From positions 1 through 64,000 of the forward strand of contig NZ_JAHKRN010000028.1 in assembly GCF_019396385.1 (NCBI RefSeq): 64,000 nucleotides of DNA. The letters are read 5' to 3'. A model generated the notes under the pieces. It saw only the letters and a program-made list of their open reading frames with translations, was not told the origin of the DNA and did no database searches. The position numbers were made by a program, and so were the translations under genes. This stretch comes from Nonomuraea harbinensis (GTDB lineage: Bacteria; Actinomycetota; Actinomycetes; Streptosporangiales; Streptosporangiaceae). Below, one piece after another: positions 39,207 to 47,302 of this stretch. Position 1 is the stretch's first letter. Every line of letters begins with the position of its first letter.

Positions 39207-39821
39207 ATGCGGACGAAGAAACCCAGGAGTGGTTCGTTCACCGAGGCCGCGCGGCGGGCCCAGATCATCGAGGCCGCCATCCGCACCGTCAACGAGATCG
39301 GCTACGCGCGCGCCTCGCTCGCCGAGATAGCCCGCCGGGCGGGCACGTCCAAGAGCGTGCTCTCGTACCACTTCGACGGCAAGGAAGAGCTGCTCGAACA
39401 GGTCGTCGGGCACGTCTTCGAAGACGCCGGCCGGCGGGTCGCCGACGCCGTCGACGCCGAGCGGACCGCCGCCGCCAAGCTGGCCGCCTACGTCCGCGCC
39501 GAGCTCGCGTACCTGAGAGAGCACCGCGAGCCCATGCTGGCCGCCAGCGAAATCCTCATCTCCCACCGCGACGAGCACGGGGTGCCGCTCTACCTGCGAG
39601 GCGGTGACGAGGCGATCGCGCTGCTGGAGTCGATCATCGAGCAGGGCCGCCACGCGGGCGAGTTCGCCGACACCGACGTGCGGGTGGCGGCGATCACCGT
39701 GAGCCACGCGGTCGACGGCGCGCTCACCCGCGTCCAGAGCCATCCGGAGACCGATCTGGTGGCGTACGAGAAGGAGCTGGTCCGGTTGGTGCTGCGCGCG
39801 CTGGGGGCGTCCGATGCGTGA
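39207..39821 (+). CDS. TetR family transcriptional regulator
   Basis: 204-residue repressor. The N-terminal helix-turn-helix (about residues 15-60: IIEAAIRTVNEIGYARASLAEIARRAGTSKSVLSYHF) is canonical; the all-helical C-terminal half binds an unknown ligand. It overlaps the following hydrolase-like gene by 8 bases, so the two are translated together. A palindrome over its own -10 suggests autorepression and control of the downstream genes. Confidence 0.93.
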   Translation: MRTKKPRSGSFTEAARRAQIIEAAIRTVNEIGYARASLAEIARRAGTSKSVLSYHFDGKEELLEQVVGHVFEDAGRRVADAVDAERTAAAKLAAYVRAELAYLREHREPMLAASEILISHRDEHGVPLYLRGGDEAIALLESIIEQGRHAGEFADTDVRVAAITVSHAVDGALTRVQSHPETDLVAYEKELVRLVLRALGASDA

Positions 39822-40815
39822 CTTCACCTGGAAGGGCGTCGGCTACGACGCCGGCGTCGACTACGCGGCGGACTTCCTGTCACGGCCCGTCTGGCGCCCC
39901 GACGACGTGCGGCGCGACCTGCGCGCCATCCGCGAGGACCTCGGCGCCAACGCCGTGCTCATCATGGCCACCGACCTCGACCGGCTGGCCGAGGCGGGCG
40001 CGATGGCCCGCGAGCTCGGGCTGGAGGTGTGGCTGCAGCCCCGCCTCTTCGAGGCGCGGCCCGACGCCGTGGTCGCCAACCTCGCCGAGGCTGCGGGCCG
40101 GGCCGAGGACCTGCGGGCGGCGTACGGAGGAGTGTCGCTCAACGTCGGCTGCGAGCTGACGCTGACGGCGTCGGGGCTCATGCCGGGGCCGAACTTCGCC
40201 GTCCGCGGCATGTTGCTGCCGTGGCTGGCGCCGATCCTGCCGCTGGCCAACCTGCGCTTACGGCGGCTGCTCGGGGAACTGGCACGGGTCGCGCGCGAGC
40301 GGTTCTCGGGCCGGATCAGCTACGGCGCGGGCGACTGGGAGCGCCCCGACTGGTCGATCTTCGACGTGGTGGGGCTGGACCTCTACCGGACGGCGGCCAA
40401 CGCCTGGCGGTTCGCCGGCGACGTGCGGGCGCGCGTGGCGCGGGGCAAGCCGGTGATCGTGTTCGAGTTCGGCTGCTGCGCCTATCCGGGGGCGGCGGAG
40501 AACTCCTCGCAGGCGTACGGGGTGCTGCGGTGGCGCGGCGGTGAAGGGCGGGTGCCCGCCCGGCTGAAACGGGACGAGTCGGTGCAGGCGCGCTACCTGG
40601 AAGAGCTGTTCGACATCTTCGCGGAGGCGGGTGTGGACGGAGTGTTCGTCTGGGCGTTCAGCGAGCCGGTGCTCACCCGCTCCGACGAGCCGGGTCGCGA
40701 TCTGGACCTCGCCGGCTACGGCCTCGTCGCCGTCGAGCCTGGCGACGGCCCCGAGCGATGGACCCCCAAGCAGGCCTTCCACACCGTCGCCGCCCGCTAC
40801 GGAGCAACCTCGTGA
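39814..40815 (+). CDS. TIM-barrel glycoside-hydrolase-like protein
   Basis: 333-residue cytoplasmic protein with no signal peptide. Alternating strand and helix pattern and segments such as DVVGLDLYR, PVIVFEFGCCAYPGA (with a candidate catalytic Glu) and GVFVWAFSEP resemble clan-A glycoside hydrolases. I do not recognise the exact family. It overlaps the TetR gene at the 5' end and the CPBP gene at the 3' end, so the three form one operon. Substrate unknown. Confidence 0.7.
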   Translation: MRDFTWKGVGYDAGVDYAADFLSRPVWRPDDVRRDLRAIREDLGANAVLIMATDLDRLAEAGAMARELGLEVWLQPRLFEARPDAVVANLAEAAGRAEDLRAAYGGVSLNVGCELTLTASGLMPGPNFAVRGMLLPWLAPILPLANLRLRRLLGELARVARERFSGRISYGAGDWERPDWSIFDVVGLDLYRTAANAWRFAGDVRARVARGKPVIVFEFGCCAYPGAAENSSQAYGVLRWRGGEGRVPARLKRDESVQARYLEELFDIFAEAGVDGVFVWAFSEPVLTRSDEPGRDLDLAGYGLVAVEPGDGPERWTPKQAFHTVAARYGATS

Positions 40816-41537
40816 GGGGCGATGCGGTGAAGGGCGATGTGGCGAAGGTCAGTGTCGTGGGGGCCGTGTGGCGGATCGGCGTGGCGCTCGCCGTGCCGAC
40901 GGCGGCGTTCCTGCTCGGCCGGGACGCCGGGCTCTGGGGGGCCGCCGCAGCGGTGACCTGGGTGACCGCCGCCGTCGCCGCGCTGGCCTGGCTGGCGGAT
41001 CGGCGACGGCTCGCCGACCTGGGGCTGACCGGCCTGCCGCTGCTCGTGGCCGGGGCGCTCGCGTGGCTGCTGCCGGCCGCCGCCGCGCTCGCCGTCGCGG
41101 CGGCGTGCGGGGTCCCGGCGGTCGCCACCGCGCCGGTCGCCACCGCCCTGGTGGCCGCGGTGCTGTTCGGGTTCGCCGAGGAGCTGGTCTTCCGCGGGTA
41201 CGTGATCACCGTGCTCGCCGATCGGGTACGCGGCTGGGCGGTCATCCTCGGGCAGGCGGCGCTCTACACCGGGTTCGGCCTGGCCCTGGGGAACGGGGAG
41301 CCGTGGCTGATGTTCGGGCTGGGCGTCGGACTCGGCTACCTGCGCATGATCACCGGGAGCGTGTGGGCGGGTGCCGGCTTCCACGCGGCCTTCCTCACGA
41401 TGACGCAGGTGTTCCCCGCCCACCCGTGGGCCGTGGTCGTGCTCGGGGCGGTGCCGTGCGCCGCCGGGATCGTGCTCATGGAGCGGCTGATGCGCTCGCG
41501 CCTCCTGGCCAGGACGCGTCAGCCGGCCGGGCGGTGA
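40812..41537 (+). CDS. CPBP family intramembrane protein (Abi/CAAX protease-like)
   Basis: 241-residue membrane protein with about eight hydrophobic segments. Motif 1 of the CPBP family, EELVFRGY, is present, and a conserved His lies in GAGFHAAFL (motif 3). The second motif (F-x-x-x-H) is not evident: the matching stretch reads YTGFGLALG and has no His, so catalytic activity is uncertain. GTG at 40812 overlaps the previous stop as GTGA. Members process CAAX-like or bacteriocin-related peptides, or have no known substrate. Confidence 0.82.
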   Translation: MRGDAVKGDVAKVSVVGAVWRIGVALAVPTAAFLLGRDAGLWGAAAAVTWVTAAVAALAWLADRRRLADLGLTGLPLLVAGALAWLLPAAAALAVAAACGVPAVATAPVATALVAAVLFGFAEELVFRGYVITVLADRVRGWAVILGQAALYTGFGLALGNGEPWLMFGLGVGLGYLRMITGSVWAGAGFHAAFLTMTQVFPAHPWAVVVLGAVPCAAGIVLMERLMRSRLLARTRQPAGR

Positions 41538-41758
41538 TGCTCGGCGAGCAGGCGGCCGTTGTAGCGGACCTGGGCTCGCTCGTACGGGCAGAGCGGGCGG
41601 GTCACGAAGGACTGGGCGAGGGTGTCGGCGTCCTGGCGGCCGATGCCCCAGCCTATGGTGTGCCACCGTGCGGCCTCACCCGTGGTGTCCAGGACCGTGA
41701 TCTCGAAGAGCTCGGCCGGTGTGCATCTGGTGTGGTCGTGTCCGGATGTCACCTTCAT
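41519..41758 (-). CDS. Small hypothetical protein
   Basis: 79-residue protein starting MKVTSGHDHTRCTPAELFEITVLD, with ten or so aromatic/basic residues spread along it and no known motif. It is translated downstream of the O-methyltransferase gene on the same strand and overlaps the 3' end of the convergent CPBP gene by 19 bases. A TTG at 41809 overlapping the methyltransferase stop would add 17 residues. The ribosome-binding site is weak. I do not recognise the family. Confidence 0.5.
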   Translation of the reverse strand: MKVTSGHDHTRCTPAELFEITVLDTTGEAARWHTIGWGIGRQDADTLAQSFVTRPLCPYERAQVRYNGRLLAEHHRPAG

Positions 41759-41805
41759 GGCCAGGATCGTGCTCCGCGGGCGCGGCGGGTAAACCGGACC
41801 GGGGC

Positions 41806-42813
41806 TCAACCAGCGGTTGCCGCCACGACGTCGAAGAAGCCCTCACCGGTGACGCCGGTCAGCCGCAGACCGGCCCGCTCGAACAACCCGGCGAACTCGC
41901 TCACCGTGCGCTGCCTGGCGCCGCCCGCGATGACCAGCATCTCCAGGTCGATCAGGGTCGAGGCGGTCGGCTCGCGCGGCGGGTCCGGGATGACGGCCTC
42001 GCAGAGCAGCACGCGACCGCCGTCGTTCATCGCCCGCCGGCAGCTCGACAGGATCCGGACGGCGTCGTCGTCGCCCCAGTCGTGGACGACGTTGGACAGC
42101 AGGTAGGCGTCGCCGCCGGGCGGCACCGACGTGAAGAAGTCGCCGCCCACCAGCTCGCACCGGTCGGCCACGCCCGCCTCCACGAGCGGCCCGCCCGCTC
42201 CCTCGATGACGTGCGGCAGGTCGAACAGCACGCCGCGCCCCGCCGGATGCGCCGACAGGATGGCCGCGAGCATCGCGCCGTGGCCTCCGCCCACGTCGAC
42301 GACGGTCCCGTACCGGGTGAAGTCGTGGCCGCGCACCGCCGGCCACACGAACGCGGCGGACACTGACGTCATCGCGTCGTTCAGCACCTCGCCGTGGTCG
42401 GGATGGTCGCGGAAGTGGTCGAAGGCCGGGCCGAAGACGCGCTCGAACGCCGACTCGCCGGTCCGCACGCTGTCGGCGAAACCCGACCAGGCCCGCCGGT
42501 GCCACGACGAGCCGAGCATCACGGCGAACCCGCGCTGCGACTCCGGGTGGTCGCGGCGCAGCCGTTCGCCCGTCTCGGTCAGCTCGAAGGCGCGGCCGTC
42601 GAGCTCGCGGAGCACGCCCAGGTCGGCGAGCGCCCGCAGCAGCCGGTAGAGCGCGCCGGGGTGGGCGCCCACGGCCCGCGCCAGCTGATCGGCGTCGCGT
42701 GCGCCACCGGCCAGCGCGTCGGCCACCCCGAGCTCGGCCGCGGCGCAGACCGCCGACGCCACCCAGGCGCCGTCGATGTAGCCCAGCAGCCGCTGGGCCG
42801 GGTCGGGTGGCAT
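41806..42813 (-). CDS. SAM-dependent O-methyltransferase
   Basis: 335-residue methyltransferase of the plant-type/antibiotic O-methyltransferase family. The N-terminal winged-helix dimerisation domain (AELGVADALAGG..., ALYRLLRALADLGVL) is followed by the Rossmann domain with SAM motif VVDVGGGHGAMLA, the DLPHVIEGA acidic loop, and the catalytic-base region LSNVVHDWGDDDAVRIL. Such enzymes methylate phenolic hydroxyls of secondary metabolites. ATG at 42811-42813 has AGGAGGG upstream. No biosynthetic cluster surrounds it; the 281 bp upstream holds nothing I recognise. Confidence 0.9.
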   Translation of the reverse strand: MPPDPAQRLLGYIDGAWVASAVCAAAELGVADALAGGARDADQLARAVGAHPGALYRLLRALADLGVLRELDGRAFELTETGERLRRDHPESQRGFAVMLGSSWHRRAWSGFADSVRTGESAFERVFGPAFDHFRDHPDHGEVLNDAMTSVSAAFVWPAVRGHDFTRYGTVVDVGGGHGAMLAAILSAHPAGRGVLFDLPHVIEGAGGPLVEAGVADRCELVGGDFFTSVPPGGDAYLLSNVVHDWGDDDAVRILSSCRRAMNDGGRVLLCEAVIPDPPREPTASTLIDLEMLVIAGGARQRTVSEFAGLFERAGLRLTGVTGEGFFDVVAATAG

Positions 42814-43094
42814 GGAACCCTCCTGCTGGATCGGTTGCCGCGCCGTCATTGTCCATCGGCTCGCCGGGGTTCGCCGTACGCGCGAGGACGCGTGTCGTGA
42901 CGTACGGCAGGGGCGAGTGAGCAGAAACCGGGCAGAAAGTGGTCTGGTGAACGGCGGGCCGTGACCGCCATCGTGTCCGGTACCCGCACCCTCACGCGGG
43001 ACGGCCGTCCGGGGGTGGACGGCCGGGTGCGGCGGGGTCCGCCGGGCGCGGGGACTCGCTCGACGGACCCGCCGCGCCGGTCCCGGGAAGATGA

Positions 43095-44282
43095 TCACGA
43101 AACGGCGCGGGGGAGCGTGGCCGTCATCACCAGGCCGCCGCCCTCCCGGGGATGGGCCGTCACGTCGCCGCCGTGGGCGCGGGCCACCGACCGGACGATC
43201 GACAGGCCCAGGCCCGCGCTCTTGCCCGTGACGGTGCGCTCGCCGTTGAGCCGGCGGAACGGCTTGAACAGCTCCGGCACGTCGTACGGCGGCACGACAG
43301 GGCCCGTGTTGGTGACCGTCACCGTGACCCGCCCGCCGGTGGCCGTCCGGCTGGCGATCCGGACCCAGCCGGTGCCGTCGCGCAGGTTGTGCCGGACGCC
43401 GTTCTCGACGAGGTTCGTCACCAGCCGTTCGAGCAGCAGCGCGTCACCGGTCGTGGGGGCGGGGAACGCTTCCTCGTACACGGTGACCTTCTCCTGCGCC
43501 GCCTCGGGGGCGGTCTGGGCGACCACGTGCGCCACGACGTCGGCGAGGTCGACCGGCGACCGGTCGGTCACCTCGTGCTCGGTCCGCGCGAGCAGCAGCA
43601 GCCCGGAGATGAGCCGCTCGTGCCGGACGTTGATCTCCAGCAGGCTCTCCCCGAGCCGCTTGACGTCGGCGGAGGCGGAGCGGCGGTGCATGGCCAGCTC
43701 GACCAGGGCGCGGTTGAGCGTCAGCGGGGTGCGCAGCTCGTGCGAGGCGTTGGCGACGAACCTGCGCTGCCCGTCGAAGGACCGGTCGAGCCGCGCCACC
43801 ATGGCGTCGAAGGTGTCGGCCAGCTCCTTGACCTCGTCGATCGGCCCGTCCAGGTCGATCCGCTCGCGCAGGCCGCGGTCGGCGTCGGGGGCGGCGGCGA
43901 TGCGGCGCGCGGTCGCGGTCACCTTGTGCAGCGGGGCCAGCACCCGCCCGGCCACCACCCAGCCCAGCGCCGTCGCCACGAAGGCGACCACCACCACCGC
44001 GATCACCCCCTGGGTCAGCAGGGAGGTGGTGGCGGCGGCCCGCAGGGCGGCCTCCTGCTCCGCCATCAGCCGCAACGACTCCTCCGGGCTGAGCGGCACC
44101 CCGTTGTGGATGAGGGAGAAGAACTTGTGCCGGTCCCCGCCCGGGTCGCCGTACTTCTCGTCGAACATCCGTACCAGCTCCTGGTTGAACAGCAGGTACG
44201 TGACACCGACGAGCACCAGGCCGGCCAGCAGGAACAGCGCGCCGTACACGACCGTGAGCCGCAGGCGCAGCGACAGCCTCAT
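43095..44282 (-). CDS. Two-component sensor histidine kinase
   Basis: 395-residue membrane sensor. Two transmembrane helices (about residues 8-30 and 90-115) flank a short extracytoplasmic loop of about 55 residues. Next come a HAMP domain, the HisKA domain with the phosphorylated His in ANASHELRTPLT, and the HATPase domain with the N box LVTNLVENGVRHN and G box GLGLSIV. The ATG overlaps the response-regulator stop as ATGA. The divergent export operon suggests it senses envelope stress or an antimicrobial. Confidence 0.94.
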   Translation of the reverse strand: MRLSLRLRLTVVYGALFLLAGLVLVGVTYLLFNQELVRMFDEKYGDPGGDRHKFFSLIHNGVPLSPEESLRLMAEQEAALRAAATTSLLTQGVIAVVVVAFVATALGWVVAGRVLAPLHKVTATARRIAAAPDADRGLRERIDLDGPIDEVKELADTFDAMVARLDRSFDGQRRFVANASHELRTPLTLNRALVELAMHRRSASADVKRLGESLLEINVRHERLISGLLLLARTEHEVTDRSPVDLADVVAHVVAQTAPEAAQEKVTVYEEAFPAPTTGDALLLERLVTNLVENGVRHNLRDGTGWVRIASRTATGGRVTVTVTNTGPVVPPYDVPELFKPFRRLNGERTVTGKSAGLGLSIVRSVARAHGGDVTAHPREGGGLVMTATLPRAVS

Positions 44283-44935
44283 GGGATGCGGTAGCCCGCG
44301 CCGGTCACGGTCAGCACCACCGGCGGGTCGCCCAGCTTGCGCCGCAGCTTGAGCACGGTCAGCCGGACCACGCCGGTGAACGGGTCCGCGTTCTCGTCCC
44401 ACGCCTTCTCCAGGAGCTGCTCGGAGGAGATCACGGCGCCGCCGGCCCGCAGCAGCTCGGCGAGCACGGCGAACTCCTTGTTCGACAGCGGCACGTACCG
44501 CCCGTTCCGGTACACCTCGCGCCGGGCCGGGTCGAGCGTGATCCCCGCGCGGCGCAGCACCGGCGGCAGGGCCGGCCGGGCGCGCCGGCCGAGTGCCTGC
44601 ACCCGGGCCGACAGCTCGGCGAAGGCGAACGGCTTGGCCAGGTAGTCGTCGGCCCCCAGGGACAGCCCGGCCACCCGGTCGCCGATCTCGCCCGCCGCGG
44701 TGAGCATCAGCACCCGCGCCGTCGACTCCGAGTCCACCAGCTCCCTGCACACGTCGTCGCCGTGCACCCGCGGCAGGTCCCGGTCCAGGATGACCACGTC
44801 GTAGTCGTTGACCGCGAGCCGTTCCAGCGCGGCCTCGCCGTCGCCGGCGGTGTCCACGGCGTGCGTCTCGTCGCGCAGCCACTCGGCTATCGCGTCGGCC
44901 AGGATCCGCTCGTCCTCCACTACCAGCACTCGCAT
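44279..44935 (-). CDS. OmpR/PhoB-family response regulator
   Basis: 218-residue regulator. Receiver domain: acidic pair EDE near the N terminus, phospho-acceptor Asp51 in VVILDRDLP, conserved Thr in MLTA and Lys in LAKPF. C-terminal winged helix of the OmpR type (about residues 125-218, ending in TVTGAGYRIP). It is transcribed with the histidine kinase and divergent from the lipoprotein-MacA-MacB operon across 128 bp, which holds a 17-bp inverted repeat; that operon is the likely target. Confidence 0.95.
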   Translation of the reverse strand: MRVLVVEDERILADAIAEWLRDETHAVDTAGDGEAALERLAVNDYDVVILDRDLPRVHGDDVCRELVDSESTARVLMLTAAGEIGDRVAGLSLGADDYLAKPFAFAELSARVQALGRRARPALPPVLRRAGITLDPARREVYRNGRYVPLSNKEFAVLAELLRAGGAVISSEQLLEKAWDENADPFTGVVRLTVLKLRRKLGDPPVVLTVTGAGYRIP

Positions 44936-45029
44936 GCCGGGAATCGTGGCGGATCGGCTGTTTACTCCCCGTTAGCGCTCATGGAAACCGCCGGGAAACC
45001 GGCTCGTCGGTTCCATCTCCTCTCAGGCG

Positions 45030-45046
45030 GCCGGAACGGTTCCGGC
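45030..45046. promoter_or_regulatory. Inverted repeat in the two-component/export divergent promoter region
   Basis: GCCGGAAC-G-GTTCCGGC, a perfect 8-bp inverted repeat centred on one base, 18 bases before the lipoprotein start. It could be an operator or a leader hairpin; OmpR-type regulators more often bind direct repeats, so the assignment is uncertain. Confidence 0.4.
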
Positions 45047-45063
45047 CCGACGAGGAGAACGTG

Positions 45064-45534
45064 ATGCGAGTACGGATGCTCGGCGTGACCGCGGCGCTCG
45101 CGCTGGCGCTGACGGGATGCGCCGCGGAGGCCCCCGGCGTGGCCTCCGCGGGCGGCGATCCCACCGCGAGCGCCGCGCCGAGTCTGGACGGCGAGGAGCG
45201 GGGCCTGAAGTGGGCGCAGTGCATGCGCGAGAACGGCGTCGACGTCCCCGACCCCAAGCCGGGCGAGGGCATACGGATGACGATGGGCCCCGGCACCCAG
45301 GAGAAGATGGAGCAGGCCCGTGAGGCGTGCAAGGAGTGGCAGCCGCCCGGCGGCGGGCGTGCCGACGGCGAGAGCAACGACGAACTGCTCAAGATCGCTG
45401 CCTGCATGCGCGAGAACGGCGTGGAGAACTTCCCCGACCCCGAGGGCGGCAGGGTTCGCATCACCAAGGACGTCGGCGACGACCCCGACTTCGAGGCCGC
45501 GCAGAAGAAGTGCCGGATGGACCGGCCCAAGTGA
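45064..45534 (+). CDS. Secreted lipoprotein with repeated CMRENGV motif
   Basis: 156-residue lipoprotein: signal peptide ending in lipobox LTGC (about residue 19), a low-complexity stretch, then two related segments, WAQCMRENGVDVPDP and IAACMRENGVENFPDP, about 65 residues apart. Such proteins are common beside MacAB-like systems in actinomycetes, but their function is unknown to me. The ATG at 45064 is 6 bases from GAGGAG; a GTG just before it is too close. The stop overlaps the next start (TGATG). Confidence 0.85.
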   Translation: MRVRMLGVTAALALALTGCAAEAPGVASAGGDPTASAAPSLDGEERGLKWAQCMRENGVDVPDPKPGEGIRMTMGPGTQEKMEQAREACKEWQPPGGGRADGESNDELLKIAACMRENGVENFPDPEGGRVRITKDVGDDPDFEAAQKKCRMDRPK

Positions 45535-46634
45535 TGGGCACGACCACGATCGACGGGGAAGCGCTGGAGACGGCCCCGCGACGCCGCCGCGGCCGTCGGG
45601 CGGCCTGGCTGGCCACCGCGACGGTGCTGGCCGGCGCGGTGGCCGCCGCCGGTCTCGGCGTGCTCGACAGGGCCCCGGCCAGGCGGCCCGCCGCCGCGCT
45701 GCCGCCGGCCACCGCGACGATCGCCGAGGAGACCCTGCGGGACACGCGGGAGGCCGACGGCGAGCTTGGCTTCGGCCCGGCCGCCTCGGTGACCAACCGC
45801 ATGCGCGGCACCGTCACCTGGCTGCCCGGCGGCGACGACGTGATCACCCGCGGCGAGCCGCTCTACAAGGTGGACGACGATCCGGTGGTGCTCATGTACG
45901 GGAGCACGCCCGCGTACCGGGACCTGGCGGTCGGCGCCGAGGGCCGTGACGTGGCGAGCCTGGAACGCAACCTGAGCAAGCTCGGCTACGACGGCTTCAC
46001 CGTCGACGACACGTACACCTGGGCCACGGCGCGGGCGGTCATGGCCTGGCAGGAGGACCGCGGCCTGCCGGAGACCGGCGTGGTCGAGCTGGGCCGGGTG
46101 GTGTTCGCCGACGGCAGGGTCCGGGTGGACACGGTGGACGCCGAGACCGGCCGGCCCGCCGCGCCCGGCCAGAAGGTGCTCGGCTACACCGGCACCGCCA
46201 AGGTCGTCACCGTCCAGCTCGACTCCGAGGACCGGCGGCTGGCGAAGGAGGGCGCCAAGGTGACGGTCACGCTGCCCAGCGGCCAGGAGGTCAGGGGCAA
46301 GATCACCGAGGTCGCCACCGTGATCGTCCCGGGGCAGGGGAACGAGGAGCCGCAGACCAAGGTCGAGGCGCTTGTCTCGCTCACCGGCGAGAAGGCCGCT
46401 GACCTCGACCAGGCGGCGGTGGACGTGAGGTTCACCGCCGAGGAGCGCGAGAACGTGCTCACCGTCCCGGTCGCCGCCCTGGTGGCGCTGCGCGAGGGCG
46501 GGTTCGGCGTGGAGGTCGTCGAAGGCGGCGCCACCCGTTACGTCCCGGTCGAGACCGGCCTGTTCTCCGGCGGCCGGGTGGAGATCACCGGCGACGGGCT
46601 CACCGAGGGCATGACGGTGGGGATGGCGAAATGA
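45534..46634 (+). CDS. Membrane fusion/adaptor protein with peptidoglycan-binding domain (MacA-like)
   Basis: 366-residue protein with one N-terminal transmembrane helix (about 25-45), a PG_binding_1-type domain (VGAEGRDVASLERNLSKLGYDGFTVDD...AVMAWQEDRGLPETG) and a beta-barrel/HlyD-like region (VTVQLDSEDRRLAKEGAKVTVTLPSG, VPVAALVAL). It would link the ABC pump to the cell wall in a bacterium with no outer membrane. The start overlaps the lipoprotein stop, and the ATPase gene overlaps its 3' end as ATGA. Confidence 0.88.
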   Translation: MGTTTIDGEALETAPRRRRGRRAAWLATATVLAGAVAAAGLGVLDRAPARRPAAALPPATATIAEETLRDTREADGELGFGPAASVTNRMRGTVTWLPGGDDVITRGEPLYKVDDDPVVLMYGSTPAYRDLAVGAEGRDVASLERNLSKLGYDGFTVDDTYTWATARAVMAWQEDRGLPETGVVELGRVVFADGRVRVDTVDAETGRPAAPGQKVLGYTGTAKVVTVQLDSEDRRLAKEGAKVTVTLPSGQEVRGKITEVATVIVPGQGNEEPQTKVEALVSLTGEKAADLDQAAVDVRFTAEERENVLTVPVAALVALREGGFGVEVVEGGATRYVPVETGLFSGGRVEITGDGLTEGMTVGMAK

Positions 46635-47302
46635 TCGAGCTTTCCCGCGTGAGCAAGGTCTACCCCGGCGGCGTCACCGCGCTGGACGACGTGTCGCTGG
46701 AGATCCGGCGCGGCGAGATGGTCGCCATCGCGGGCCCGTCCGGGTCCGGCAAGTCGACCATGCTCAACACCATCGGCACGCTCGACCGGCCCACGTCGGG
46801 CACGGTACGCGTCGACGGGCACGACGTCGCGACGCTGTCGGACAACCGGCTGTCGGCGCTGCGGGGGACCGGGATCGGGTTCGTGTTCCAGCAGTTCCAC
46901 CTGGCCGCGAACGTGCCGGCGCTGGAGAACGTGGCCGACGGCCTGCTCTACAGCGGCCTGCCGAGGGCCGAGCGCCGCCGCCGCGCGCGGGCCGCGCTGG
47001 AGCGGGTGGGGCTCGCCCACCGCATGGACCACGAGCCGCACGAGCTGTCCGGCGGCGAGCGGCAGCGGGTGGCCATCGCCAGGGCGGTGGCCGGCGATCC
47101 GCCGCTGCTGCTGGCCGACGAGCCGACCGGCGCGCTCGACTCGGCGTCCGGGGCGGGGGTGATGGAGCTGCTGCGCGAGCTGCACGCGTCCGGTACGACG
47201 GTGCTGATCATCACGCACGACCCGGAGATCGCCGGCAGGCTGCCCCGCCAGGTGCGGATGCGCGACGGCCGGATCGTCGCCGACCACGCCGGGGCGGCCT
47301 GA
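46631..47302 (+). CDS. MacB-type ABC transporter ATP-binding protein
   Basis: 223-residue ATPase of the MacB/LolD class. Walker A GPSGSGKST, the MacB-typical GFVFQQFHLA Q-loop, signature LSGGERQRVAIARA, Walker B LLLADEPTGALD and the H-loop THD are all intact. The operon context (lipoprotein, adaptor, ATPase, FtsX-like permease, divergent two-component system) matches mechanotransmission export systems for peptides or antibiotics. Confidence 0.95.
   Translation: MIELSRVSKVYPGGVTALDDVSLEIRRGEMVAIAGPSGSGKSTMLNTIGTLDRPTSGTVRVDGHDVATLSDNRLSALRGTGIGFVFQQFHLAANVPALENVADGLLYSGLPRAERRRRARAALERVGLAHRMDHEPHELSGGERQRVAIARAVAGDPPLLLADEPTGALDSASGAGVMELLRELHASGTTVLIITHDPEIAGRLPRQVRMRDGRIVADHAGAA

Noticed and set aside
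42814..43098. 95-codon N-terminal extension of the O-methyltransferase
   Set aside because: Pro/Arg-rich non-conserved sequence; AGGAGGG precedes the ATG at 42813.
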